DNA of 64,000 nt from Hyphomicrobium sp. (GTDB lineage Bacteria; Pseudomonadota; Alphaproteobacteria; Rhizobiales; Hyphomicrobiaceae). Location of the stretch: positions 1 to 64,000 of the forward strand of contig NZ_JAIETU010000015.1 in NCBI RefSeq assembly GCF_019744875.1, given 5' to 3'. Both the position numbers and the translations under genes were made by a program. Under the pieces are notes generated by a model. The model was given only the letters and a program-made list of their open reading frames with translations. It did not search any database and had not been told where the DNA came from. This document shows positions 17,698 through 29,254 of the stretch, in pieces; positions within the stretch are counted from its first letter, which is position 1; every line of letters starts with the position of its first letter.

Positions 17698-18954
17698 ATG
17701 ACCGCGAGCAGCACTCTGCCCGCTCCAAACCTCATGCCTCTCTTGCGCTACCGCGACCTTGCGGCGGCGATGAGCTGGCTTGAGCAGGCATTCGAATTCG
17801 AAAAGCAGATATCTGTCTCCGATAGCGACGGCGCCGCGATCTACGGCCAGATGAGCTATCGCGGCGGTCTCATGATGATGGGGGCGGTGCGCGACACCGA
17901 CCTCGACAAGCTCATGCGCCAGCCCGACGAGGTGGGCGGCGTCGAAACACAGAGCTGTTATCTCGTCGTCGACGATGCGGATGCGCACTATGCGCGGGCG
18001 CAAGGCGCTGGCGCCGAGATCGTGCTCGAAATCAAGAGCGATGGCCTCGGGCGGCGCGGCTATTCCTGCCGCGATCCGGAAGGCCATATCTGGAACTTCG
18101 GAACGTACAATCCCGGGCGGGGCATGCAGATGCCCGCCGCGGCCGTCGCGGCGCCTGCCGTCAGCACGCCGACGCCCGAGCCTGCCCCGCGTCGCGGTCG
18201 CAAGCTCATGGGGCTTGTCGCACTGCTCGGGCTCGGCGCGGCCTCGTGGTGGTTCGCGGGCGACATCCGCGAAGAGTTTCTCCAGCGCATGGCGGCTGCG
18301 GCCGACGCGCAATCGGCGGCCAAAGCGGAGCAGGCGTACGCGGAGCTCGTGAAGGTGCGCGCCGAAAAGCGCAAGGCCGACGAGGCGCTCGAAGCCGAGC
18401 GCGCACGCGCGAACGCAATCGAGGCACAATCGCGCGCCGGCATCGAGAAAGCCGCCGAGGCAGAAAAAGCGCGCCTCGCCGCCGAAGACAGCGTGACGTC
18501 GCTCAAGGAAGACGTGAAGCGCGCGCAGCAGGCTCTCGAAGCAGCGATCGAAGCCAAGCGCGTCAGCGAGGAAAAGCTGGCCGTGCAGGCGGCTGCACCT
18601 GTTGCTTCGCCGCCCGCCGTCCAGCCGGAAGCCCCGCAGTCGACGCCTGCGCCGCAGACGACCACGCTCGGGTCCGAGCAGAAGAGCGCTATCGAGACGT
18701 CGGCCAACAAGCCGTCTGAGACCGATATGCCGGCAAAGGCGGAGACCGCCAGCGATACGCCACCGCGCTCGTTGACGGACGAGGAAGCCGCCTCCGACAC
18801 CGCGTCCAAGAAGGGCCAGAAGGCGACGGGCCGGGCGTTGCGTGCCTCCACGCCGCGTCCGAAAACCGCTTCGCAATCGGCCGCGCGGCACAAGTTGCCG
18901 GCCTACCACGTCGACGTACGTAACGTCTGGCCGTACAACGGCTGGTCGAATTAG
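17698..18954 (+). CDS. VOC-domain protein fused to a membrane anchor and coiled coil
   Basis: A 418-residue fusion. Residues 10-138 form a glyoxalase/bleomycin-resistance (VOC) domain, ending in the typical YSCRDPEGHIWNFGTYNPG. A Pro/Ala linker follows, then one membrane helix (about 169-187, LMGLVALLGLGAASWWFAG). Residues 195-300 are a long Ala/Glu/Lys/Arg coiled coil, and the rest is a low-complexity Pro/Ala/Ser/Thr tail ending in NVWPYNGWSN. One membrane pass puts the VOC domain and the coiled coil on opposite sides of the inner membrane. The VOC substrate is unknown. The ATG at 17698 follows TTTTGGAGCG. A terminator follows at 18986. Confidence 0.82.
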   Translation: MTASSTLPAPNLMPLLRYRDLAAAMSWLEQAFEFEKQISVSDSDGAAIYGQMSYRGGLMMMGAVRDTDLDKLMRQPDEVGGVETQSCYLVVDDADAHYARAQGAGAEIVLEIKSDGLGRRGYSCRDPEGHIWNFGTYNPGRGMQMPAAAVAAPAVSTPTPEPAPRRGRKLMGLVALLGLGAASWWFAGDIREEFLQRMAAAADAQSAAKAEQAYAELVKVRAEKRKADEALEAERARANAIEAQSRAGIEKAAEAEKARLAAEDSVTSLKEDVKRAQQALEAAIEAKRVSEEKLAVQAAAPVASPPAVQPEAPQSTPAPQTTTLGSEQKSAIETSANKPSETDMPAKAETASDTPPRSLTDEEAASDTASKKGQKATGRALRASTPRPKTASQSAARHKLPAYHVDVRNVWPYNGWSN

Positions 18955-18985
18955 ACTGAATTTCAAACCCTTAGATCGACTGACA

Positions 18986-19008
18986 GGGGCGCCGCGAGGC
19001 GCCCCTTT
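18986..19008 (+). terminator. Rho-independent terminator after the VOC fusion gene
   Basis: GGGGCGCC-GCGA-GGCGCCCC followed by TTT, 31 bases after the stop codon. The perfect 8-bp stem is strong; the T-tract is short. Confidence 0.75.
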
Positions 19009-19201
19009 GCATTTTGGCGTGCCCTGTTCCGGCCGGAACAGCGGGGCTAAGATGTTTTCGTCACTGTGCCGATGGATCGGTTGCGAGGGCCGGGCGGCAT
19101 AGGGCCTCCGATGCTTCGACCGTACTCAGGCGCGAACTCACTGCACTGCGTGCCGAACGTCAGTTTTGCTTCAACAGAGAGAACTCGAAAGGGGCGCGGT
19201 C

Positions 19202-19582
19202 ATGTCTTGGAAAAATTCACTCGTCGCTCTCGGCCTTATCGTCGGCCTCGCCGGCATGGGGTCGGGCTATGCGGATGCTGCGGCCAAGGGCCGTGGCCAG
19301 GCGAACGCACAGGCTAGCGCCCAGGCGAACGCCAAGGCGGCTCAAGCTGCGAAGGCCAAGAAGGAGGCTGCCGCTAAGGCGGCCGCGGCCAAGCAGCAGC
19401 AGGAAAAGAAGGAGTGGTATGACGACGACCGCGAGCGCGGCCTCGATATCGCTTCCGAATATGCGCCGAAGCAGATCGCCAAGGTGCGGAAGAACAATTA
19501 CGTGGCCAAGGGTGACACGGTGAGCACCGGCAACGGCAAGAAGGGCTGGCAGCAGTACATGGACAAGTACTACAAGCGCTAA
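19202..19582 (+). CDS. Small exported Ala/Lys-rich protein
   Basis: A 126-residue protein with a signal peptide (SLVALGLIVGLAGMGSGYADA, cleavage near residue 25). A helical region rich in Ala, Lys and Gln follows (about 26-78), then a charged C-terminal part with KEWYDDDRERGLDIASEY and ending MDKYYKR. It is probably a periplasmic or envelope-associated basic protein of unknown function. The ATG at 19202 has GAAAGGGGCG upstream. It stands alone between two terminators. Confidence 0.7.
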   Translation: MSWKNSLVALGLIVGLAGMGSGYADAAAKGRGQANAQASAQANAKAAQAAKAKKEAAAKAAAAKQQQEKKEWYDDDRERGLDIASEYAPKQIAKVRKNNYVAKGDTVSTGNGKKGWQQYMDKYYKR

Positions 19583-19602
19583 GGCCTTCGGCATCGTTTC
19601 AC

Positions 19603-19634
19603 GCGGGGGAGCGGTTCGCTCCTCCGCTTTTTTA
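19603..19634 (+). terminator. Rho-independent terminator
   Basis: An 11-bp stem (GCGGGGGAGCG / CGCTCCTCCGC, one wobble pair) with a four-base loop, followed by six T, 20 bases after the stop of the small exported protein. It faces the 3' end of ligA. Confidence 0.85.
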
Positions 19635-19654
19635 TTGGCCGCTCTCGCCTCGCC

Positions 19655-21787
<2,133 letters not shown>

Positions 21788-21842
21788 TCATAACGAAAAA
21801 GCAGGCGCATCGCACCCTGTAGCGGGATCCGGGGTCGCTGGA

Positions 21843-22697
21843 TCAGCCCGGGCCGCCAAGCGAGAGCTTCGGCACCGACTTCCAGGCCTTGGTAATCCAG
21901 GACTCGCTGTTCACGGCCGGCGCCAGTCCCTCGGACTTCAGCAGCGCGTGCGCGTTCCGGTACCACTTCGACTCCGGGAAGTTGTGGCCGAGCACGGCGA
22001 CCGCCGTCTGCGCCTCGTTGACCACGCCGAGCGCCATGTAGCACTCCGTGAGACGCATCAGCGCCTCTTCGACGTGGGCCGTCGTTTGGTAGTCCGACAC
22101 AACCGTCTTGAAGCGGTTGATGGCGGCGATGAAATTCTTGTCCTTCTGGTAGAAGCGGCCGACTTCCATCTCGGACGCGGCGAGGTTGTCCTCGGCGATG
22201 CGGATGCGGTTGTCGGCGTCGCGCGCGTAGGTGCTGTCCGGATAGCGCGACTTCAGGATCCTGAGCTGCTCGAGCGCCTTGCGCGTCGCCGTCTGGTCGC
22301 GCTCGGAGGTCTTCATGTCGTCGAAGTAGGACGACGCGATGATGTGGTGGGCGAGCGGGGCGTCTTTCGTGCCCGGATGCATGACCGTGTAGCGCTCGGC
22401 GGAGGCGATGGCTTCCGGAGTTTTGCCGGCCTTGTAGTAGGCATAGGCCGCCAGCACGATGGCGCGGCGCGCTTCGGAGGAATAGGGGTGCGAACGGTCG
22501 AGGTCTTCGAACTTGCGGGCGGCGGCGTCGAACTTGCCCTTGTTCATGAGGGCGTCGGCGTCGGCGTACATTTTTTCGGGCGGATCGGTGTTGAGAATGG
22601 ACGTGTCCGTCGACGACGCGCAGCCGCCGAGCGCCAGGACCGCTGATCCAATGGCGCACCAAACATAGGCCGCGGCCAATTTCGGCGTCTTGCGCAT
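21843..22697 (-). CDS. bamD: Outer-membrane assembly lipoprotein BamD
   Basis: Essential partner of BamA in inserting beta-barrel proteins into the outer membrane. The 284-residue product has a lipoprotein signal with lipobox LALGGC (Cys near residue 26), followed by tetratricopeptide repeats starting at YADADALMNKGKFDAAARKF. The spacing and the SHPYSSEARRAIVLAAYAYY segment are typical. It lies between lpxC and ligA, the usual envelope-gene neighbourhood. Confidence 0.93.
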   Translation of the reverse strand: MRKTPKLAAAYVWCAIGSAVLALGGCASSTDTSILNTDPPEKMYADADALMNKGKFDAAARKFEDLDRSHPYSSEARRAIVLAAYAYYKAGKTPEAIASAERYTVMHPGTKDAPLAHHIIASSYFDDMKTSERDQTATRKALEQLRILKSRYPDSTYARDADNRIRIAEDNLAASEMEVGRFYQKDKNFIAAINRFKTVVSDYQTTAHVEEALMRLTECYMALGVVNEAQTAVAVLGHNFPESKWYRNAHALLKSEGLAPAVNSESWITKAWKSVPKLSLGGPG

Positions 22698-22982
22698 TCC
22701 CTACCCAACTCCCCGAAACGACGACACGGCCGTCAAATCTCTACGTGACGCGTTTCGCGTTCAATAGCACGTTTCATTGCAGGCCTGAAGCCAGCACCGC
22801 CCCCTCGCAATGCTTGTCCCACGGTAGGTTCACAATGTGGTTGATGTGAGGCCCGTGCCGCCTTGCGGACTGCGAACCTCGGGGCGAAGTGACTTGGAAA
22901 ACATGGTGTTAGAGGCACCGCCTGCAGCACACGCTCTGGCGCGGCACAGGCCCGGCCGGTCTTCCCAAACGAAGTGGAAAAC

Positions 22983-23924
22983 TTACTCGCCAGCAGCAGC
23001 GACTGCGGCGCGCTCGAACACCATCGGGCGGGTGTCGCGGACGCGCGGAGCCTGCACGATGGTCCAGGCCGAGCTATCCTCGAGCAGCTTCTGGAGCACC
23101 AGCGAGTTCAGGCGGTGACCACCCTTGACCGAGCGATAGGCGCCGAGAATCGGGTGGCCGGAGAGGCTGAGATCGCCCACGGCATCGAGCATCTTGTGGC
23201 GGACGAATTCCTGCGGATCGCGGAGACCTTCGCGGTTCATGACGCGATCGTCGCCGATGGCGACGGTGTTGGTGAGGTTGGCGCCGAGGGCCAGACCGGC
23301 CTTCCAGAGGCGCTCGACGTCGCTCATGAAGCCGAACGTGCGGGCGTTGCAGAGCTCGTTACGGAAAACGCCGGGGCTCATTTCGAAGGCGAGGCGCTGT
23401 TTGCCGATGATCGGCGATGGGAAATCGATTTCGACGTCGAGGTGGAAGCCGGAGTGCGGCGTCAGCTCGCCCCAGCACTCGCCTTCCTCGACGCGTACGG
23501 GCTTCAGAACCTTGAGGAAACGGCGCGGAGCCGAGAGCTCGCGGACGCCAACTTCATCGATCGCCTCGACGAACGGCGCCGAGCTGCCGTCCATGATCGG
23601 CACTTCCTTGCTGTCGATCTCGATGACGCAGTTGTCGATCTGGAGGCCGCGGAGGGCGGCGAGAAGGTGCTCGACGGTGGAAACCGTGACGCCCTCTTCA
23701 TTGCCGATGACGGTGCAGAGCGTGAGATTCTTGACGTTGCAGACCTTGGCGGGGATATCGGCGGTCACTCGGCCGCGCTTGGTCACTAGAAAACGGAGCC
23801 CAGTGTCGGCTGCTGCCGGATGCAGGATGACCGAAACCGGCGCTCCGCTGTGCACCCCCGTGCCGTTGACCTTAATATCGCGGGCAATCGTCGTCTGGCG
23901 CGCGCCAATGAATCGATTCGACAT
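22983..23924 (-). CDS. lpxC: UDP-3-O-acyl-N-acetylglucosamine deacetylase
   Basis: Zinc amidase catalysing the first committed step of lipid A synthesis. The 313-residue product shows the zinc-site motifs STVEHLLAALRGL, and KMLDAVGDLSLSGHPILG with the Asp ligand and the general-acid His. Other hallmarks are IMDGSSAPFV and ARTFGFM. I chose the ATG at 23924 (MSNRFIGARQTT) with GAGGGACGG upstream. It is separated from ftsZ by 288 bp and from bamD by 285 bp, so it probably has its own promoter. Confidence 0.95.
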   Translation of the reverse strand: MSNRFIGARQTTIARDIKVNGTGVHSGAPVSVILHPAAADTGLRFLVTKRGRVTADIPAKVCNVKNLTLCTVIGNEEGVTVSTVEHLLAALRGLQIDNCVIEIDSKEVPIMDGSSAPFVEAIDEVGVRELSAPRRFLKVLKPVRVEEGECWGELTPHSGFHLDVEIDFPSPIIGKQRLAFEMSPGVFRNELCNARTFGFMSDVERLWKAGLALGANLTNTVAIGDDRVMNREGLRDPQEFVRHKMLDAVGDLSLSGHPILGAYRSVKGGHRLNSLVLQKLLEDSSAWTIVQAPRVRDTRPMVFERAAVAAAGE

Positions 23925-24212
23925 GCTGAGCCGTCCCTCGATGTTCTTCAGCAAACCGTCCCTGAACGATTTGCCGCCCCCGACCGACGTTCGATATCTG
24001 CTCACCCGAAATTCCCCGATTTCGTGTCTGCCTGGCTTACTCTTAATGGCAAGTCCGAGGGCAGTTGGGCGGAGCAGACTTAGGACGAACCGATCGTCAT
24101 TAAGAAACGATAGCCCCCGTCCCGCTGTGGCACAAATCACGCTTTCTTACCGTGTGTTACGGTTTCGACGGCTGGGTCGGTCGGTCATCCAGCCAGCCGC
24201 AAGCGTGATTTT

Positions 24213-25967
24213 CTACTTCCTGCGCTCTCTAAAAAATACTGGCAATTCAGCGTCTTGGCTGTTCTGCGCCTGAGGCGGCTGCGTCCGCGGATATTGTCCG
24301 TATGCGTCGCTCTCGCGCGGCGGGGCCGCATTCGAGCGCTCATCGTAGCCATATGTTTCAGCCGGCGGATGCGCGGGCGCGGGCGAATCAGCGGAGCTGC
24401 GCACGCGCCCCGTCAGGCGCTCGAACAACCCCATTCTGCGGCGCGGCTCGGCCTCGCTTTGCGCAGGCTCGCCGTAGCCCTGTTCGTAGCCGCGCTGCGG
24501 CTGGTGCTGCGGGGCGTATTCGCCCTGCTCCGGGCGCCCCCGCGCGGGGCGGCGGACTTCCGTTGGCGGCTGGGGCGCGAACTGGCCGCCCTGGGCATAT
24601 TCGGGCGAATAACCGTGCGGCGGCAGCGGCGGCGGGGCCGATGCGGCCTGAAGCTGGGGCGGACCGTCTTCGATCCGCACATTGCCCGGGCCGCGCCAGG
24701 GCTCGCCGGCCGTGCGGCGCGCGTTGTCGGCAGGCAGAGCCGGGGGAATGCCCGGCCGCGGCGCGCCATAGGAGGCGGACTGAGGCAGCGGCTGCTGAAG
24801 CGCCTCGGTCAGGCGCTGCTGAAGATCGTAGGCGCCACCGCGCGTGTCGTGCTGGCGGTCATAGCCATAGTCATCCCCGCGCGACTGCGGCTGCGGCGGG
24901 CGGGGCGGCTGCGAATTCCCCTGGGCGGCAGGGCGCTGCTGCTGCTGCGTAACGCGCACCCAATCCTCGGCGGGCGCGGGCGGAGCGCGTTCGGCTTCAC
25001 CGGCGCGGCTCATGCCGGACGCGACGATCGACACGCGAATCCGGTCGCCCAGCGACGGATCATACGTGGCGCCGACAATGATATTGGCTTCCGGATCGAC
25101 TTCCTGGCGCACGCGGCTGGCGGCCTCGTCGACCTCGTACAGCGTCAGCCCGGGGCCGCCGGTGATGGACAGCAGCAGGCCCTTGGCGCCGCGCAGCGAC
25201 ACATCGTCGAGCAGCGGATTCGAAATGGCTTCCTCGGCGGCGACCGTGGCGCGGCGCTCGCCGGTTGCCTCGCCCGTGCCCATCATCGCCGTGCCCATGC
25301 CGCTCATGACGGTGCGCACGTCGGCGAAATCGAGGTTGATCAGGCCTTCCTTGAGAATCAGGTCGACGATGCAGGCGACGCCCGAATAGAGCACCTGGTC
25401 GGCCATCACGAAGGCTTCCGCGAAGGTCGTCTTGTCGGAGGCGATGCGGAACAGATTCTGGTTCGGGATGACGATCAGCGTATCGACGACATGGCGCAGC
25501 TCCGCGACGCCGGCCTCGGCGATGCGCATGCGGCGTGCGCCTTCGAACAGGAACGGCTTGGTGACGACGCCGACGGTCAGGATGCCAAGCTCGCGCGCCA
25601 CGCGCGCGATGACCGACGCCGCGCCGGTGCCCGTGCCGCCGCCCATACCGGCGGCGATGAACACCATATGCGAGCCCTTGATCTGATTGCGGATGTCGTC
25701 GACCGCTTCTTCGGCGGCCGCTTCACCGATCTCGGGACGCGATCCGGCGCCAAGGCCTTCCGTCAGCTCGACGCCGAGCTGGAGGCGATGTTCGGTTGCG
25801 GCCGTGGCGAGGGCCTGCGCGTCCGTGTTCGCGACGATGAAATCGACCCCGGAGAGGCCGGTCGCGATCATGTTGTTGATGGCATTGCAGCCCGCTCCGC
25901 CGACGCCGATGACGGTCAGCCTGGGCTTCAAATCCGAGAAATCAAAACGCTGTCCCGCGTCGCCCAT
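24213..25967 (-). CDS. ftsZ: Cell-division GTPase FtsZ with long C-terminal linker
   Basis: Tubulin homologue that forms the Z-ring. The 584-residue product has a GTPase core (about residues 10-320) with [13 protein letters not shown] and the tubulin motif GGGTGTGAA. A linker of about 240 residues, rich in Pro, Gln, Gly, Arg and Tyr, follows. The C-terminal tail [13 protein letters not shown] is the membrane-tether-binding peptide. The linker is long even by alphaproteobacterial standards. The ATG at 25967 ([10 protein letters not shown]) has GGGGGC upstream; an in-frame start 51 bases earlier is less likely. ftsA precedes it by about 100 bp. Confidence 0.97.
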   Translation of the reverse strand: MGDAGQRFDFSDLKPRLTVIGVGGAGCNAINNMIATGLSGVDFIVANTDAQALATAATEHRLQLGVELTEGLGAGSRPEIGEAAAEEAVDDIRNQIKGSHMVFIAAGMGGGTGTGAASVIARVARELGILTVGVVTKPFLFEGARRMRIAEAGVAELRHVVDTLIVIPNQNLFRIASDKTTFAEAFVMADQVLYSGVACIVDLILKEGLINLDFADVRTVMSGMGTAMMGTGEATGERRATVAAEEAISNPLLDDVSLRGAKGLLLSITGGPGLTLYEVDEAASRVRQEVDPEANIIVGATYDPSLGDRIRVSIVASGMSRAGEAERAPPAPAEDWVRVTQQQQRPAAQGNSQPPRPPQPQSRGDDYGYDRQHDTRGGAYDLQQRLTEALQQPLPQSASYGAPRPGIPPALPADNARRTAGEPWRGPGNVRIEDGPPQLQAASAPPPLPPHGYSPEYAQGGQFAPQPPTEVRRPARGRPEQGEYAPQHQPQRGYEQGYGEPAQSEAEPRRRMGLFERLTGRVRSSADSPAPAHPPAETYGYDERSNAAPPRESDAYGQYPRTQPPQAQNSQDAELPVFFRERRK

Positions 25968-26071
25968 TTTGCCCCCGTTCAACGCGGGGGAGGCGTCCGC
26001 TGCGCGGCTCCCCGGCAATTTTTACCGAGAACGACGCCGCTGCCCCCTGGCGAACGATGCGCGCCGCTCAA

Positions 26072-27349
26072 CTAAAATCCCTCCCGAAGCCACGAGCCTA
26101 CCCGCTTCAGGTAGCTCCCGGCGCCGGCATTCGAGCCGCCCAGAACCCTGCGTCCGGCGTGTTCCGACCGATCCGCGAGCAACAGCCCGACGACGGTCGA
26201 AAACGCGGCCCCAGAAAGCGCCGGCGGTAGCCCGGACACGGCCTGCGGACCCGATACGCGAACGGGACGCCCCAACTCCGCCGCAACATAATCGGCCAAG
26301 CCAGTCAGCGCGCTCGTTCCGCCCGTCAACACGACACAACGCCCGGCATATGCCGTTAGTTCACACGCATCCAGACGCTGCCGGATATGATCGACGATCG
26401 TCCTTACGCGTGGCCGAACAACCTCGGCCAGCTCGGCCTTCGTCATCTGATGCGTGACGTCGTGCTCCTCTCCGGCACCCGGATAGGAGAAGACGTCGTG
26501 CTCATCCGACGGAGCACAGACCACTGTGCCATAAAGCGCTTTGATTCGCTCGGCCTCCGCAAGGGGCGTATGCAACGCCCGCGCGATGTCGAAGGTGATC
26601 TGCGCGCCTCCAAATGGCGCCGAGCACGCGTAGAGGAAGCGATCCTCGGCGAACATGGCAAGGCTGGTCGCGCCCGCGCCGATGTCGATGGCGGTGACGC
26701 CGAGGCGGCGCTCATCCTCGCTCGTTGCGGCGAGCGCGCTCGCCAGCGGGGCGGGAACGCAGCTCGCGGGTTCGAGGTAGCAGCGGTTGACGACCATCAG
26801 CAGGTTGTGAAGGGGGGCTTCATCGGCCGAGACGGCATGCAGATCGAGCGCGATCTCGCGCGCCGCCATGCCGCGCGGGTCGCGCGAGCCCGGCGCACCG
26901 TCCAGCCGCAGCGCGACCTCGTTGAGGTGCACGAGCGAGCGTCCGCCCTGCTCGACATAGGACTGGCCGGCGGCCAGCAGGCGGTCGAGATCCACTTCGG
27001 ACACGAGACCGCTCGTGACATCCGCCTTGGCGGAGAAGTTGTGCGACGTGAGACGTCCGCAGGATACCGAGACGTGGACCTCCGCCAGCTCGACACCTGC
27101 CATGCGTTCGGCCTGGGCGACGGCTGCGCGCGCCGCCTGCTCGGCCCGGTCGAGATCGATGATGACGCCGCCCTTTACGCCTTCGGCGCGCTGGTGGCCG
27201 AGTCCCAGAATGCGAATGCCGCCGCCATCTGGACCGACGCCACCCGGTTCCACGGCGGCGATCAGGCACGCGACCTTGCTCGTGCCGATATCGAGCACGC
27301 CGACGATATGCTTGCGGCCGTTCTTTCGCTTTGCCTTGTCTCGCGTCAT
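26072..27349 (-). CDS. ftsA: Cell-division protein FtsA
   Basis: Actin-like ATPase that tethers FtsZ to the membrane and recruits later division proteins. The 425-residue product opens with VGVLDIGTSKVACLIA (phosphate 1), has the SHMA-type 1C domain in the first third, and shows VVLTGGTSALTGLADY (adenosine motif). It ends in an amphipathic membrane helix (YLKRVGSWLREGF). The ATG at 27349 lies 13 bases after the ftsQ stop. Confidence 0.95.
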   Translation of the reverse strand: MTRDKAKRKNGRKHIVGVLDIGTSKVACLIAAVEPGGVGPDGGGIRILGLGHQRAEGVKGGVIIDLDRAEQAARAAVAQAERMAGVELAEVHVSVSCGRLTSHNFSAKADVTSGLVSEVDLDRLLAAGQSYVEQGGRSLVHLNEVALRLDGAPGSRDPRGMAAREIALDLHAVSADEAPLHNLLMVVNRCYLEPASCVPAPLASALAATSEDERRLGVTAIDIGAGATSLAMFAEDRFLYACSAPFGGAQITFDIARALHTPLAEAERIKALYGTVVCAPSDEHDVFSYPGAGEEHDVTHQMTKAELAEVVRPRVRTIVDHIRQRLDACELTAYAGRCVVLTGGTSALTGLADYVAAELGRPVRVSGPQAVSGLPPALSGAAFSTVVGLLLADRSEHAGRRVLGGSNAGAGSYLKRVGSWLREGF

Positions 27350-27362
27350 GCCTGCCCCCGTC

Positions 27363-28289
27363 TCATGAGCCGGTGCCAGGCGCGGGAGCCGGCGCGGCAG
27401 GCTGCTTTTCGGGGCGGATGGCGAGGCGGCCGGGGCCGCGGAAATCAAGCGTCGTGTTGCCCGCGACGACGAGACGTTTCAGGGCCTCATCGCCGGCGAT
27501 GGCCTCGAGCGCGCCGACTTCGCCGTCGGCGGGCAGCTCGATGGTCGTGCCGTTGGTCAGCTTCAGCCTCCAGCGGCGGTCGGACACGCGCTCGGCGGTG
27601 GCGAAGCTCGCTGAAATTTCCGGATAGCGCGCGAGCTGCTCCATGAACGGGGCGGCCCCGGCGGCAGCGCCTTCACCCACGAAGTGCGGCAACTTGGGCA
27701 GCGTGTCGCCGCTGACGGCGGCCAGTACGCGGCCGGTCTTGTCTATCAGGTAGTGGCGGTCGTCGCGCGTCCAGAGCGCGTAGGGCGTGCGCTCGGTGAC
27801 GCGAATGTCGAGGCGTCCGGGATAGACGCGCGAGAGCTCGGCGGTGTCGATCCACGGCAGGCGCTCGATGCGCGCCTTGACGGCGGCGGGATCGAGGGCT
27901 GCGAACGTTTTCACGTTGGCGAGGTCGAGCGCATCGAAGATGTCGCGATCGAAGCTGAAGGTGTGACCCTTGAGGTTGACCTGGTCGATGCCGAAGCCTG
28001 CAATCCGCGCGACGTGCTGCATGTCGAGCGTATAGCCGTTGAGGCGGGCGGCTTCCTCGGCTGCGCCCAGCGCAAGCCCGAGCGCGAGGGCGCCTGCGAG
28101 CAGGCGCACGCGGCTCGGACGCCACGCGCGGCGCGGCGCGGCTGCCGGCGCATGCGGATCGTCGAACGGGCTTTCGACCTGATAGGGCCCCTTGTGAGCG
28201 GGAGGCTCGTTGTCGGGGATGTCGTCGTCGTGGGCGGGGTCGTGAGTGGTTGCGAGCAGGTCCGCGCGATGCGCCTGCCTCCAATTCAT
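27363..28289 (-). CDS. ftsQ: Cell-division protein FtsQ
   Basis: Bitopic inner-membrane protein of the divisome that binds FtsB/FtsL. In the 308-residue product, a proline-rich cytoplasmic part of about 55 residues is followed by one membrane helix (RVRLLAGALALGLALGAAEE). A POTRA domain (IDQVNLKGHTFSFDRDIFDAL) and the beta domain with LPWIDTAELSRVYPGRLDI come next. The ATG at 28289 (MNWRQAHRA) lies 11 bases after the ddl stop. The longer reading frame upstream overlaps ddl and is not real. Confidence 0.92.
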   Translation of the reverse strand: MNWRQAHRADLLATTHDPAHDDDIPDNEPPAHKGPYQVESPFDDPHAPAAAPRRAWRPSRVRLLAGALALGLALGAAEEAARLNGYTLDMQHVARIAGFGIDQVNLKGHTFSFDRDIFDALDLANVKTFAALDPAAVKARIERLPWIDTAELSRVYPGRLDIRVTERTPYALWTRDDRHYLIDKTGRVLAAVSGDTLPKLPHFVGEGAAAGAAPFMEQLARYPEISASFATAERVSDRRWRLKLTNGTTIELPADGEVGALEAIAGDEALKRLVVAGNTTLDFRGPGRLAIRPEKQPAAPAPAPGTGS

Positions 28290-28300
28290 CCAGCTCTGCC

Positions 28301-29254
28301 CTACCTGGAGCAACTCGCGTCCTCGACGATCCATCTGGCGAGTTGGCCGAACGACCAGCCCGCAAATCCTGCCAATTCCGGCACCAATGACGTTCCCGTC
28401 ATGCCCGGCTGCGTATTCAATTCGAGGCAGATCAGCTCGCCGGTTCCGCCGGCCGTGTCGTCGAAGCGGAAATCCGCACGCGACACACCGCGACACCCGA
28501 GCGAAGCATGGGCCGCCAACGTGTATTTCCGGATCAACTGGTAAACATCCGGTAAAATATTCGCAGGAAGCTCGTGCTTGGAGCCACCGGGTGCGTATTT
28601 GGCCTCGAAATCGTAGAAGGCGAGCCCCTTGAGGGGTACGATCTCGATGACATCGGTGGCGAAGTCGCCGATGACCGCGCACGTCAGCTCGCGCCCGGCG
28701 ATGAAGCGTTCGCACATCACGATCTGGTCCGGCGGCCCGCCCGCGAGGATGGCCTGCGACCAGTCGTTTGAGCCGTCATGGACGATCAGCACGCCGACGC
28801 TCGAGCCTTCATCGACCGGCTTGACGACATACGGCGGGGGCATTGCGTGGGCGGCAGCCGCGACCGCGCGCGAGACGAGCTTGGCCTCGGCGACCGGAAC
28901 GCCGGCCTCCCGCATCACTGTCTTGGCATTCTCCTTGTGCATCGCCAGCGCAGACGAGAGCACGCCCGAATGCGTGTAAGGAATTTGCATCATTTCCAGG
29001 ATGCCCTGGATGCAGCCGTCCTCGCCGTAGCGGCCGTGCAGCGCATTGAAGCACACGTCAGGGCGAAGGGCGTCGAGGCGAGCGGCGACGTCGCGGCCGA
29101 CATCGACGGGCGTGACGCGGTAGCCTTCGCCCGCGAGCGCTTCGGCCACGGCCGCACCAGACCTCAGGCTGACGCTGCGTTCGGCGGACAATCCGCCCAT
29201 CAGTACGGCAACGTGCTCGAACGTGCGCGGCGGGGGTGCTCCAAGCTTCGACAT
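28301..29254 (-). CDS. ddl: D-alanine--D-alanine ligase
   Basis: ATP-grasp enzyme that makes D-Ala-D-Ala for the peptidoglycan stem peptide. The 317-residue product shows VAVLMGGLSAERSVSL and FNALHGRYGEDG near the N-terminus, then the ATP-grasp elements YVVKPVDEGSSVGV and EVLELNTQPGMT-like ICLELNTQPGMTGTSL. The ATG overlaps the murB stop by one base (TGATG), so translation is probably coupled. Confidence 0.95.
   Translation of the reverse strand: MSKLGAPPPRTFEHVAVLMGGLSAERSVSLRSGAAVAEALAGEGYRVTPVDVGRDVAARLDALRPDVCFNALHGRYGEDGCIQGILEMMQIPYTHSGVLSSALAMHKENAKTVMREAGVPVAEAKLVSRAVAAAAHAMPPPYVVKPVDEGSSVGVLIVHDGSNDWSQAILAGGPPDQIVMCERFIAGRELTCAVIGDFATDVIEIVPLKGLAFYDFEAKYAPGGSKHELPANILPDVYQLIRKYTLAAHASLGCRGVSRADFRFDDTAGGTGELICLELNTQPGMTGTSLVPELAGFAGWSFGQLARWIVEDASCSR

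Noticed and set aside
24166-24200. CGGCTGG/CCAGCCG hairpin after ftsZ as a terminator
   Set aside because: The loop is long and no T-run follows on the ftsZ strand.
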